From positions 4,976-44,310 of the forward strand of contig BMAT01008710.1 in the NCBI GenBank assembly GCA_019649035.1: DNA of 39,335 nt, in the 5' to 3' direction. Every line of letters begins with the position of its first letter. Position 1 is the first letter of the stretch. The position numbers were made by a program, and so were the translations under genes. The notes beneath the pieces were generated by a model. That model searched no databases, had not been told where the DNA came from, and saw only the letters and a program-made list of their open reading frames with translations. Shown piece by piece: positions 8,992-21,486 of this stretch. The stretch comes from Elysia marginata. Its lineage: Eukaryota; Mollusca; Gastropoda; Plakobranchidae.

Positions 8992-10800
8992 TGAAAGAAT
9001 TTAGAGTCAGAGGTAAAATGACAAGTGGGCGAAAAAAAAACAGATATTTAAGAGAGAACGAGAGAGAAAAATAACTTAGTTCATCTTATGATTTTGTTAA
9101 CTATTTATTTATTAACTATGTTTTTCATGCAACCATACTTTCGAAAATACAGATGTAGAAGCTGCTATCGCAACAGAAATGGAACTCAGCCGAGTAAGAT
9201 AAACCACAAAGCTTTAAATTCTAATAAGAATGTCAAAACGCGTTAAGGGTTGTTAAGTCTGCAATCTTCAAAGATAAACATACAGATTGAGGCATAAATT
9301 ATATTTATAAAAGAAAAGAAAAAATTCCTTCAGCTGAATTCCATGCCAGGAATAGACTGCTGAACCAAGGGTTGGAATCATTATGTGAGCTGTAAAGTAA
9401 AAAAATTCCCAAACTATGTTTATTTCATGTCACGAGATGAGAATTTTGCCTTAATTTTATACACAGTATTGGAAGTCATTGAAAAAACATTGAAAATTTC
9501 TGCTTTATTCAGATAGTAATTGTACACTTATGCTTAATTCCTAATGCATCTAATACTGTAATTAAGAATGGAAAATAAACATTGGCAAGTTGTTGAGGCT
9601 CCATAGACAGCTGATTTCATCTTGAGGGTCCCTTCTCGCAAAAAAAAAAAAAACAAACAAACAAAACAAACAGCATAACATATGACTGTGGACATGAAAG
9701 CAATTTTGGTCTGCATCCCAAACCACCTGACTACTACACTAAGGGTATTTTTCAGCCTTCTAAAGGGTTTGTGGAAAACTGAGGCTACTACTATTAAAAA
9801 TAAATATCTTTTTTTCAAAGTCTGCTGTGTATCATTGTCACCCCTTGCAATAATTTGCTATTTTCTCTTGAATGTTCCTGTTTTGTTCAATGATTGATGT
9901 TGTAATGCAATACTACTTACTAAATAGGTCTAATCTAGATTTCTCTAGTTTATACTAAATCTACATTTTGCTGACTAATGGAGATCAAGGTGTAAATTTA
10001 AAGACCAATAAGGCTTTTATAAAACAAGATCTTTGGTCTAGATCTATGGTGAGGATACTTTCATACCGTTCAAACTTAACGAAGTGAAAACTAGATTAAA
10101 AAAACAGTTGATAGTATGCGCAATCACTCAATTGAGTGTACACGCCATGAACTTCTTCCTTCTCTCATCAAAATGCATAAGAGAAGAAGAAAATCTATTG
10201 GGCTTGGAAGGCATGCCCGAATGCGATCAAATGCAGGTTAAAGCAAAAAAGAACTGTTGGCCCTAGAATCTCCAGATGACAGGCGATTTTGGTCTAGATC
10301 TAGATCTAGATATCTGAATTCAGTTCATTTCTGCTTTAGAATCTTCATCTTCTAGATCAAAGAAAAGGGATCTGGAATCTAAATTTTGTAAATCTGACAC
10401 AAATTGGGCTCAGAGGCAATCTAGACAATCTGTCACATTTTGATGATTTTGTGCAGATCTACATTTTATTCCATAATGTTATATTGACAGAGATCAAATT
10501 CCACCGTAAAAATAAACTTCTTGTTTCAATGCACAACATTTTAGAAGTAGGCCTATTATGTCTAGGCGAGCATTCTGGCCTTTAAATTTTCAGACTGAGG
10601 CTGAGGTCTTACTGGTCTTGAATATGTGTGAAATCAAGATTTAACTTACATTTCGTAGTTACGATAGTGTTCAATGATCATGCAGGTGGTCTTTCCATGT
10701 AAAGGTTAACAAGGAAGAGCTCTACTCGAAACTAGCTCCAAGTTTTGATCGACTCCCAAAGCTATCAAAGAGGATGCCGCTGGTCTGGTTTCTTGTTTGC
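8992..10800. other. Non-coding stretch
   Basis: No supported gene. It contains an A/CAAA run at about 9640-9670 and a GATCTA cluster at 10289-10312. The open frame at 9682-9897 has no recognisable domain. Confidence 0.45.
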
Positions 10801-11080
10801 GTGTGTATTCTCTTTTTCCCTGCCTCCACCCGTCTATCTCTGTCAGTCTCTCATTCTCTCTGCCGTCATTAATTTGACATTCCGCTTCTCTAAAAGTATT
10901 ACTTCTTTCTATTTGCCTATTTTGTAAAACTCACAATTCTCTCCCTCTCCCCCCACCCCTATCTCTCTCCAAACTGTACCATATTTATTCTCATCAATTC
11001 ACCTCTTTAGACTACGGTATCGGGACTTTTGAATTTTCTGTCTGTCTGTCTATCTCTCTCTGTCTCTCTGTCTCTGTCTG
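10801..11080. repeat. Pyrimidine-rich CT/GTCT tracts
   Basis: Interrupted TCTC, TGTC and CCACCC runs, clearest at 11039-11080. Low complexity. Confidence 0.6.
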
Positions 11081-11231
11081 ACATCCTGGCCATGTATAAA
11101 TATGATATTATATTTTAGGCTAAATTCTCTGCTGGCAATGCTACTTAGCTATTTAAGACATCATAAAAAACAATGCCAGAGTACGCTTTTATAATTCTCT
11201 CTCTCTCTTTTTTTTAAAATAAATTTTCCCT

Positions 11232-11234
11232 CTG

Positions 11235-11278
<44 letters not shown>

Positions 11279-11290
11279 CCTATCAGTCTG

Positions 11291-11330
<40 letters not shown>

Positions 11331-11427
11331 CCTATCTGCCTGTCTATCTATCTATCTACCTACCTATCGGTCTGTCTATCTATCTATCTATCTACCTATC
11401 TGCCTGTCTATCTATCTATCTATCTAC

Positions 11428-11466
<39 letters not shown>

Positions 11467-11478
11467 CCTATCAGTCTG

Positions 11479-11526
<48 letters not shown>

Positions 11527-11560
11527 CCTATCTGTCTATCTATCTATTTATCTATCTATC
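11232..11560. repeat. Long TCTA tetranucleotide array with variant blocks
   Basis: About 330 bp of TCTA units, broken at intervals by variant blocks such as CTACCTATCAGTCTGTC, CTACCTATCTGCCTGTC and CTACCTATCGGTCTGTC. The blocks recur and give the array a second, longer periodicity. It ends 60 bp before the piggyBac element. Confidence 0.95.
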
Positions 11561-11624
11561 TTACCTGAAGAAAACAACAAGCTCGAAACAGACCTGTCGC
11601 GAAGCAGGCTTTGGTCACCATTAA

Positions 11625-12641
11625 CCCTACCAGTCAATGGTCGTTTGACTTTATTCGAGTTCAAGATCGGGTCTCTCTGACCCATATACTTCTAAAGAGA
11701 GGTTATAATTGTGCAATAAGAATATAATATTTTTAGTTTTGAAGAAAGGTACTGCAGAAATCTACATCTGCCTCTCCATGGAACTAATTGTTCATCAACT
11801 GTTACAGAAAGGCCTGGAATATAGTGCCTCTTGAGGGTTGAATGAACTTTATCCCACAGAACTTTACGAAATGGGACGAAAAGATCTCATGACATTCTCT
11901 TCTTTGATTTCTGGATGATCTGTCATCAAAGCGAAGACGATTGCATAGTTTTAAAAAAGTGATTGCTAGTAAATGGACACTTAACAATTTATTGTTTCAC
12001 CTGATTTCAGATCAAAAACAAGTTTCAAGGGGAAAGTTCTTTGCACCTAGATGACAAAGACATCCAAACAAAGCTGAAACAGTTTTCAGCTACAAAACTT
12101 TCTCTGCTCTGGCTCCTTTTAGGAGTGTGTACTTGCCGATGTCTGCTACCATTGAGTCAGTAAAAAATAATCTGAATGCAGAGTATGGCGTTATCGCTGT
12201 TTTGCAGTATCGAGGGACATTCTTTGGGGGGCTTGAAAACATTTCGGGCAGGAGTTCTCTGAATGGCAGGGGGAACCTTGGACCTGTTTGTGGCATCCTT
12301 TAGCTATCAGTATTACGCAATCAAGGCAAATAACTCTACACTAATGTAACCAGTTCACCTTTGTATGCTTAGATCCAGATGAGTTTATCTGCTGTGCTTT
12401 GCTTTTATTATTGTGTATTTGGGTCAGAATGACCCGACCTTGTACAGACATTTTGACCTCCTTGCAAGTTACATTTTTTCAACTGCTTTGTGTTTGATGC
12501 ATTTAACATTCTAAAATTATGTGTAAAAATGGTTAACAGCAGCATAGCTAGAAGAACAATGTCTTAGAGCCTCTGGTGTCAATGAGTTTTAAAAATTATA
12601 CATAGGCTCTGGTCGTTTTGACTCAATGTTGTATTTAAGGG
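11625..12641 (-). mobile_element. piggyBac-like DNA transposon relic flanked by TTAA
   Basis: The left end reads TTAA-CCCTA (TTAA 11621-11624) and the right end AAGGG-TTAA (TTAA 12642-12645). This is the piggyBac pattern of TTAA target duplication and CCCT termini. Subterminal GGTCGTTTGACT (left) and GGTCGTTTTGACT (right) repeat in the same direction. Two GGGTC-n5-GACCC palindromic motifs lie inside, near 11671 and 12420. The interior encodes minus-strand transposase fragments. At 1,017 bp it is about half the length of an autonomous piggyBac, so it is an internally deleted or decayed copy. Confidence 0.75.
11802..12296 (-). pseudogene. piggyBac transposase N-terminal fragments
   Basis: Two minus-strand open pieces in different frames match the start of the piggyBac DDE transposase (DDE_Tnp_1_7). 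The upstream piece (12296-12090) contains TPYSAFRLFFTDSMVADI, like the family's P-x-x-x-F-x-L-F-F-x-D block. The downstream piece (11987-11802) contains FLKLCNRLRFDDRSSRNQRR, like the family block that ends in LRFDD. The catalytic DDD core is not visible. The linking segment (about 12090-11988) has stops. The copy is dead and could act only as a non-autonomous substrate. Confidence 0.65.
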
Positions 12642-12649
12642 TTAATATT

Positions 12650-15600
12650 TTTAGAAGTTTCTTCAAGTTAAGCATTTATTCGAACTCTATCAGAAAAATA
12701 AAATACATGTCTATCAATCTATATGAACATCTATCCGTCTATCTTTCTGTTATAGCCATCTATCCATCCATCCATGCTCCAATCTAAATCAGTTAAGTTT
12801 ACTACACAATTGTCGTGATAGTCGTTTCAGCTGGTTAAAAAATTTTTTGTTTTGTTTTGCTTTTCTTAACATTCTTGGTCTGAACATGCTTTCTGCTTCT
12901 TATATACTTATGACACGTCTGCCCCTAACTTTTCCGTTTTTCTCTTTCCTCACTCTGACTTCTTTGATGAAGTCTGACACTGACTTGAGTTTGAATAACA
13001 GTCCGAAGCTGGAATCATTTTGGTTGTGCGCTAACATGTAAGGCAGCGTGCAGTTTCTCCTCTTTCTGTGAGGGCAGGCGGAGAGGCTGATCTGATACAA
13101 AGCGGCTGCGCCAGAGCTCCTACAACCTCTCTCTATAAGCTTACATCACGGAATTAAGCTTATCTGCAGTCAGGATTTTTTTGTTTGCAAGAATCTCCTC
13201 AGTTTCGTGCTTATTCGATCTGTCGATCGGCTAGCCGCCTTGTGAAGGGCAAAATAGTGGAACCAAGCGCTTGAATTTTCTGCCCTTATCATCGCTTCGT
13301 CAAAAACAGGACTGGTCTGGAGTAGCCTGCCGACTACTCGCTTACTACGCTTAGTCAGTTGAGTTTGGTCAGTGGGTGAGAGAGCTGTTGCCGAACCCAT
13401 ACAAGTTGTATTGATCTTAGCCTTGTTTCTACAGTTTATTTAAACAGCTTTTAAATTAGCATTCTCGGTGTAAAAATCCAATCTCAGCTTCCATGAAACA
13501 GACTTCCAAAACACTTGCCAACGAAATATAGATAGAGATCTAATAGAAAGGAACGAGATCCAGATCTAAATCTAGATTAGATGTGTCGAAATAAATTTAA
13601 CCCAACGCGGTCGCAAGTGTTGACTAGTGGCACTTTGTAACCTCATCGGATGACATTTTTGCTTCACGTTTCGTTGGCTGATTTTAACATCAGGATTTTA
13701 ATGGTGAGTGTTTCATTTCGTTATTTTAACCGTGCACCTCTAACGCGTCTTGAGGTTTAGGCTAGACTTTATCAGTTTCTGCTTTAAAAAAAAGTTGGAC
13801 AGAAACACTACATTTCTACGTTACTATATTTTTGGTTTCATTTCTTTTCGTAGTTCATATATGAATAAGAAGTGTTTCAAAAGTACGAAGTGGGCCTACA
13901 AAGGAGACTCCGTCTTTTACAATTCTAGCTCGTTAAATTAGATTTAAAATATTGTTACAGACTCTTGTTTTCTATTCAAGATAAACTCTTGGCGGGTTAA
14001 TGTCATTTCTCTAATAAAACTGTCGTTTTGGAAGATTTTTTTTGTTATGTTTCAGCTTTGATTTGGAAATTGATCTGCTAGAATCTAGAAGCTTTTGGCC
14101 GATAGCGATAAAATTGATGACTGGGTCCAAAGTGTAGAGATCTAGATTTATTCAATGTCTAAACCTTTTGAGGCAGATCTCTTTTTTCTCATCTTTTTCA
14201 GTAAAAAAAAAAAAGAAATATTTTCCTCAAATATAGCCTAGCCTTCACAAACTTGAGTCGGATTCTATGACTACCTTATTAAGAAGTGCTATTTCATTAC
14301 CGATGGATATTTTATGCCATGCGTTATTTTTAGACCCATCTGTTGCACCTGGTTGTCGCTTAGGGAAAATGCTCAAAGCTCAAGTAAGTGTATAATGTTT
14401 TCTTCAGCTAAGTAAACTAGAATCTGGGATTAAAATGGATCAATGTTCAACCAGCCTGTTTCATTAAATTGATTTTCACTAAACGCAATAAAAGGCTGTG
14501 CGTTTTATAAGTTTTAAATTTCATGACTCAAAACTTTGATGCGCCTTTCTGTATGACACCGAGTATGAATAGCACACCACCTTCATAGACATTGTTAGTA
14601 CTACAACTTTAGATTGATAGATTTCTCATAGTCTTCTTCATCACGGCTATCACGTCGGGTCATCCGTTGCGGGTCATCCGTAAGTTTGTTTCTGGCCTCT
14701 TTACTCTCTCTGCGTGTGTTGTCGCGTGCATGCGTGTAGACATAACATTAACAGCCTGAAGAAATCCCTGTCTTTTCGTCGTGGCGCCAGCCTATCAAAG
14801 TTAACGTGAGTCACACAGCGCTATCTGCTCAGAACAAAGACCAGCGTAGAGAAGTTTGTGGACATTGATTTTCACGGGAATAAGGAAATAGGAGTGAGGT
14901 TGGCTTCGTTTGATAATATAAGGGAAGCACAAAACGGGCCTTGTGTTTGCAGTATTGTTACAATGTTAGAGAGGAGTAGGGGAGGGGTGGTGTCGGTAGT
15001 CTTGTCCCAGACTTGCCCTCTGAATTGGTTTTCTCATTTTTGTAAAACCCACTTCACTGCTATGACATTGTGGAAAAGTGTACAGATCGCAAGCATTTAC
15101 TCCGTAAGAATTGTGGCAGTTATGTTGTAATAAGGGTTAAATTGAAACCTGGCGTGTAAACATTTTGTATTTCATTATTTTGTTTTGTTTTAATATTTGA
15201 AAAATAATTTTAGCTTAGATCTAATACCATTTAAGGACACACGCATTAGAATGATAAGGACATGGAGGGTAAGTTATGCAATGAAAACTTTGATAGTCCT
15301 AGGAATTAAACAGCTTAATATAACTGTACGAGACGAATAGCGTAATACAAGTATGCGAGACGAATAACAGCTATTAATACAACTATTTGAGATAAATGGA
15401 CCACTGTACACTTAATTCATTGTACCGACACAACGGTACTATTGTTTTATATTGATATTGCTCCTGGCGTTTCTATTTAAGTTGATAGTTTTGAAACTTT
15501 GCACGGCACATTTAAACAGAACGACTTGTCTCTGAATCAATGCAACTAGTTAACCTTCGAGGTAATCAACTGCAGACATAGGGCCTATCTTAGTATATAG

Positions 15601-16570
15601 ATCTTGCATCACTGTATTATTATTAATTGTCTGTAGGCCTAGCATTTTAAAATCCAACAATTTTAAAAAAAATTAGTTTACTTTTGATAAAAGAATTTTT
15701 ATTATAACACATTGACATACACAACTAATAGGTTTCTTTACCTAATGAAAAAATCTATAAAATTTAAATTAGGACTATCCGTTTTACCCTTTTTCTTTCT
15801 TAATCCTTCCTAATCTGACGCCAATTCGACACCGCCAAAGACTATCACCAAGGAAATAAATAGTGTACATATGGGTTGAATAAACTAAACAGACCCACAG
15901 ATTTTAAAAATCTCCCAAGTACTTTTTGTTGCGAATTGCATTTTAAATGAACCATTTTCATGATAGTAAAACAAGAGATAGTGACCTGGAATGACCATGA
16001 CATTAGGATTTTTTGATGATGGGAACTTTTCAGAGAACTGGTTGTTCTACTAACAATAGTAATGATGATAACTGTCGTCACAAAACCCCTAGGAAGCTAC
16101 AAGGAAGACATTTTCTTGCAAATCTTCAATGTTACAGCACGTTGTCACTGGCCACTTGTTAAAATTTGATGGGATGTCCATTTGTCTTCTAAACGAACGG
16201 TTTTAAGAACATAGTAGTGTGAAGTAAACAATAATAAATGAAAAAGAAAGAAGAGTTTTGAAAACAGCGGCCCAAACTACTTAAACATGGCATTCTCAAA
16301 ACTTAAAGTTATTATGATATAAAGGATCCTGTACGACGTGATGCTTACTGTTCAAACTAATCTGAAATATTGAACGTTCTCTTAAAGCACAAGTGGACTT
16401 GGGATAAGATTGAAGCTTTACCACACTCTACATGTAATGGTCATTGTCCTTTCTTATCGTGTAATCTCAAGAAAAATTTAGTTTACCAACTGGGTCAAAG
16501 TCGGAGAGGGCAATAATGAGAAATGCTGTTGATGCCAGTTTAAGGCGCCTCCTCCTCTTGACTTACTTTT
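12650..16570. other. Non-coding stretch with small unassigned frames
   Basis: No recognisable gene. The minus-strand frame 13170-13400 (76 residues from ATG, starting MGSATALSPTDQTQ) and the neighbouring 12900-13100 frame are less AT-biased than their surroundings but have no domain I know. A 14-bp unit, CGGGTCATCCGTTG, is nearly duplicated at about 14656-14682. Confidence 0.4.
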
Positions 16571-16573
16571 GAC

Positions 16574-16789
16574 TTATCCGCTGTCGGTGTCCTCAGCAAA
16601 CTCGGTGATCCTCCGTGTATAAGTTCTCCACTCATTCCGGTCTAGTGCCAACAGTCTCATTGTTTGTAGATTGTTTGAAGTTTTGAGTTTCATATGGGGT
16701 AAGCTTGTGCGAATTCTTTGTTTATTTTTACAGGTAGTGTGGTTGCTGGTCTTCCACGATAAGTCATAGGTCCTCGTTCTCTGGCACAT
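16574..16789 (-). pseudogene. Possible LINE ORF2 C-terminal tail
   Basis: The minus-strand frame ends in RLLALDRNEWRTYTRRITEF followed by a stop. The LAxDRxxWRxxxxxI pattern is typical of the extreme C-terminus of endonuclease-type LINE ORF2 proteins. Compare IAQNRSDWKHLTTAI at the end of the 28.7-29.7 kb LINE in this window. Nothing upstream shows reverse transcriptase. It may be a short 5'-truncated insertion, or chance. Confidence 0.3.
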
Positions 16790-16799
16790 TGATTTGCGC

Positions 16800-18780
16800 G
16801 ACTCTATAATGTTTGATATGTAACTAATATTCTTTGTTGTTGCTGTCGAGAAAATTAATTCATGTGCCTTTTTATCTAGAGTAGATGATAAGAATTACGT
16901 GTAAAACCATTGCTAGATCTAAATGATCCGAGCTCCCCCAGGATTGAAGATAAGTCAAGTGTCAAACAAAGCCGGAGGGTTTGAATAAACCTTAGCGCGG
17001 CCGCAGCACTCCTTGGCGGCTTTTAAGAAGTTTTGAAACAGCACACAGTTTCTGATCGAAGTTTTGGGGCAGCCTAGCCTAAGCGGATTGATACATTTTA
17101 GAAAGTGGATAGGTGGACCCCAGGGTCTGCCTAAACAAAATCAAGCGTTTAGGATAGGTGGACCACGGACCAAATAAATAAGCTCTTACAATTATTTTAA
17201 CATCGTCATGTGGGCTTGGCTAAGAGAAAGTGATAACCTTCTACCAACTATCTATCTCACCGTCTATCTCCCATTCTAAGAATTGAAAATTTCATCGAGG
17301 ACTGCAAGGATAATTCTATTATGCTTTTGTTCATAGTCATAGACTGGTATTATATGGAAAGGTTTCTGATAACCAGGTCTTTAAATCTATTTAAATAAGA
17401 GCTATCAGACTCATTGCTAAAATTATTTATCACACTCACAACGTAGATTTCAAAATTTTCCTACTGTCGTCTTTTAGAAAATTTCTTCTCGCTCTGTTGA
17501 TATGCAGATCTATGCATAAGAAGGTTTCTAAACATTAATTTTTTATTTACCTGATGCTCCAATGCCAAGAAACATTATTTCTACCACACTCTTACCGAGA
17601 GTTGACATTTTCAAAAGACCAAGCGTGTGTCTCAGTGCTCTTGCTTTTTTGAATACTCTGCCGTCTGAGATTAAAACGAAACTCTGGTTGTCAAGATTTG
17701 GTACAAATTAAAGTGACGTTTTTTTAACTGTACTAACTCTGAGTTATTGTTTAGTATGAGCCATACTTCATAAAAAGAAATGGATAGAATGGCAATAAAC
17801 ATGAAGTTAAATTTTTTTAAAAATAGATCACTATATTGCTTTGTGTGATGATTGGAGTCAGGGAAGACATGGAACGAGCTCAATTGGCTCGCCCAGGACA
17901 GATGTGAATGGAGGAAGTTTGTGGGTGTCCTATGCTCCCAAGAGGACTATGGATATATAGATCCTTCACCATAACTATACTGTTTTGTCCATAACCATCG
18001 TTAATAATATAACTAAATTTGACGTGGCTTAGCTTAGTTAGGTAAACAGGATTAAGTATAAACTTATGGTATATTTGATAGGCAAACCGCCCGCACTGCA
18101 CTCGTCCAAAGTAATTCATAAAAATAGGACTCGAAAACTCACACGCTTTATTTGAAAATAGAAAACTATTCACTACTCACTTAACGATGTGTTCAAATTA
18201 GTGATATAGCTTGATAGGCTTTACAGGTATGAAATTAGCAAACGATTGGCTACATAATATATGTTTGTGCAATGTACCTTCATTTGTCATGACAGAAAAC
18301 AGATAAAATAAAATGTTACTCCTACAGTAAATTCTAACATAGTTTCGTTTTCCACATACATATGTCTGAGATCATGTTATAACTATTTGCCTGCAGTGTC
18401 CGGTTTTCTGCACCTGTTCCCCTCATAAGGTGCCGTCTATCAGCTGTAGCGCACATATTTTTGTGTTTTTGGCAACTCCTGTCCCAATCCCCCAGGTCTA
18501 GTGTGATCAGTCCCGGTCACAGGCCAGGCCTCAACATTTGTAATCTTTAATAGACACCCGGTTGACAAGCCGTAGGCCCTTAATAACACCAAAATAGCTT
18601 GTTTGTACTTCTTTGACCATATCAACTAACTTTTCGATTATACGTTACGTGGATTGTATTCTCGCTGCTATAGGAAATATAATATCACATATTTATACAT
18701 TTGATCTAAAAACTTTTGTCCCACTTAAAATTCTTAACTATAACATACATCTCATTACACAAAAATATACATTTATAACA
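16800..18780. other. Non-coding AT-rich stretch
   Basis: No supported gene or RNA. The phrase GGATAGGTGGACC occurs twice about 45 bp apart near 17110 and 17153. A slightly more GC-rich patch lies at 18400-18590 with no identifiable product. Confidence 0.4.
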
Positions 18781-18784
18781 GTTC

Positions 18785-18990
18785 AATTAATATGTATCCT
18801 TAAAACTATAAGACCTATATCTCAGTGCAGAACTATTATCTTTTTCAACTATGCACTTTACGGGCAGGTCGAAATAACCATTCTTACCTCCATCTCTCTC
18901 TCTCTCTCTCTCTCTCTTGTTTGATAAATATCTCCTGCAACTCGAATTTATAGACAATAGACCGCCAGTGTCATGGTAACTGTCCTTTAC
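18785..18990 (+). repeat. Interspersed 215-bp repeat with internal CT tract, copy 1
   Basis: Diverged from copy 2 (19925-20145) but collinear. Shared blocks: TATAAGACCTATATCTCAG, the segment ending ATAACCATTCTTACCTC, the CT run (18894-18917), GATAAATATC, ATTTATAGACAATA, CGCCAGTGTCAT and CCTTTACTTTTA. The family is not recognised. Confidence 0.65.
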
Positions 18991-19924
18991 TTTTATATAA
19001 AAAAGTCTTTCTCTTTTTTTATTAAATTATTAATTTCAACTTAGGCGTTGAGGCCACAATCTGGATGGACTCCACAGCAGTCTTGTATCGAGGGACTGAC
19101 CAAGTCAAACGCTCTTGTCTGAAATTTTTGACAAGTATTAATACTCACTCACACGTACACCAGTTAAACCGGTTACCGCTCCCAAAACTAACCACTCATA
19201 CAAGTATTTTTAACTCATACCACGTCATTCTATATCGAACTTCCATACATAACACTGATCACACCTCTCTGAGAAAATCAATTATTAGGAACTTGGATTG
19301 ATTTTCGTATAAATATCAGATAGTAATAATAACAAATGGACACTTTCAAACACAACCTTTCTCAATGATCTCATATCGATCGTTGCCCTGAAATTTATAT
19401 TAACACTATCGTGACAGATAAGCCATAGCATATGTAACAAAACAACTTAATGCATGTTTCATACCAACTGTTATAATAGAGATAAGAGATAGCGATGCGC
19501 CATGTATTGACATTCTTACATAATTATCTCAAAATGCGTGCACATGCAGAGGAATTCATAATAAAACAAGTAAATTCCGTGGTATATGACTTTATACATA
19601 GAATACAGAGTAGAATAACTATTACAACATTCACATGTTCATACACATATATAATTTAAATCTCTTGATTCACATCATACACTCTGGGAAATCAGTGCTA
19701 GATCCAAATATACCAAACTGGTATACACCGTGGCTAAAACCATGAGAAGAAATTTAGGATACATCAAATTTCCCATAGTATTCAAAGTAGTCTGAAAAAC
19801 AACAAAACCACAGCATGTAGTATCTCAGCACATTCAAGCGTGAGACCCCTCGGTGTGAATATTTTCACATTAGCCATCGGTAAAATCCGAATCAAACTTC
19901 ACAAGGTAAGCTCGTTTTATTGTC

Positions 19925-20030
19925 CAACTAATGTAATTAAATCTTTTAAAATATAAGATCTGTATCTCAGACCGTAACCATTTTCTAGTTTCAATATTGG
20001 ACTTCACGGGTAGATATAAATAACCAATCT

Positions 20031-20074
<44 letters not shown>

Positions 20075-20145
20075 GGTAAATATCGCTTTCGGTTACAATT
20101 TATGGACAATAAAACGCCAGTATCATAAAAACTTTCCTTTACTTT
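19925..20145 (+). repeat. Interspersed 215-bp repeat with internal CT tract, copy 2
   Basis: Same orientation and order of blocks as copy 1: TATAAGATCTGTATCTCAG, ATAACCAATCTTACCTC, CT run (20036-20071), GGTAAATATC, ATTTATGGACAATA, CGCCAGTATCAT and CCTTTACTTTTA. The CT run is longer here. Directly followed by a CAT array. Confidence 0.65.
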
Positions 20146-20147
20146 TA

Positions 20148-20218
<71 letters not shown>

Positions 20219-20310
20219 GCATTATTATTATCATTATTATTATTATTATTATAATTATTATTATTATTATTATTATTATTATCATCACGATCATCATTAT
20301 TATTTTTATC
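20146..20310. repeat. CAT array passing into TTA/ATT array
   Basis: About 23 perfect CAT units to 20217, then TTA/ATC-type units to about 20310. The polyhistidine open frame is an artefact of this array. Confidence 0.95.
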
Positions 20311-21324
20311 AATTGCACTCCTATAACTGCTTCAGCTATATTTTGTAGTAATTGCTACTTTGAATTCATTATGTAGCTTTTTATGATTGTCATCATCAGT
20401 ATCAAAGTCACCATCGTCGTCATCATTTTGTTTCTTTACTTTCACGACGACCACCACTGTCAAAGTGTGCCTCCGCCAGGCTTCCCTTAGGACGTTACCC
20501 AACAAGCACAACCCTTGGCATAATTTTTCAGCCATTTCAGGCAAGCAAACCAGCAACACAATGGAGCAAACTCAACTAGCAAGTGTTAAGTTTCAGAAGT
20601 ACAACATGTATTAACTTTATTGGGACACGTGGGGATGGCAGGTATGAATAAAGTGAAGCGTTTGATTACGTGTGTGTGAGAATAGAGAACGAAGAAGAGG
20701 ATGACTATGTATGATTGCGTTATAACTTCACAAATAACAAAAGTGGTAATGTATGTGAGATGATGGATGAAGTACACTGAAAGTAATATAGAAAGTGGTT
20801 ATTGCGATTATAGGGATAAGTATGAAATGATTTAGAGCATGCAATATCTCTGCAAAAGAGGTATGTATTAGATACAAATCATAACTTCAACTAATTTTCT
20901 TGTTTGGTAGGGCCCTTACCTTACGCCTCGCAAATCTACATTGAATACTAAACTTATAATTAAAAGCAGTTAGCGTTTGGGACGACAGACGGTACCTATA
21001 GATTTATTACTCACTAAGGTGCTGTGGCTTGGTTCAACCCCTTGTCACATCACCGTTGATGATGATGATATCCGTGCTAATGTAATGTCAAACGTCTCTC
21101 TAAGATGACTTCACCCTCAAGATGTGTACATGTAATATTATGTCCTCGAAATAATGAACATCAGCTCACTACCACTGATTGGTAAGCCGTGAATAATTTG
21201 TCACTGGATAATGCGGCTTTAAATGTTTGATGTCACTGGTAAATCCTTGAGCATTACTGTCAATACTGAAAATAAGCAGGTCGTAATACAATGTCATTCA
21301 AGGCTGTTAGACTCCCTTTTTACT

Positions 21325-21486
21325 GTCACTGGAAACTTGGTACATAAAACTTAAAAGTGTTACTGGGAATGTTTATCGTCAATCGAACCTCAGTACGGTA
21401 TATATATGAAACTTGAAATGTTACTGAAAATATTTCTCGTCACTTGAACCGTTAACTTGATATTCAAACTGGACTTTAATTATTAT
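21325..21486. repeat. Degenerate three-unit tandem repeat
   Basis: Units begin GTCACTGGAA (21325), GTCAATCGAA (21378) and GTCACTTGAA (21439). Each carries AAACTT/TTACTG-like text and ends in TTATC or TTCTC. Unit lengths are about 53, 61 and 48 bp. Diverged, function unknown. Confidence 0.4.

Noticed and set aside
9534-9897. Opposed frames at 9534-9818 (-) and 9682-9897 (+) as a small gene pair
   Set aside because: Hydrophobic and low complexity, crossing an A/CAAA run; no recognisable domain.
11232-11560. CRISPR-like or satellite array
   Set aside because: The repeat unit is 4 bp with no unique spacers.
11565-11620. Second hammerhead-like segment (CTGAAGA ... CGAAAC) between the TCTA array and piggyBac
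   Set aside because: The core is CTGAAGA, not CTGATGA, and no stem II flanks GAAAC; it does not meet the invariant core.
20149-20218. Polyhistidine protein frame, suggestive of a metal-binding gene
   Set aside because: It is the CAT microsatellite read in frame; no start context, domain or flanking coding signal.
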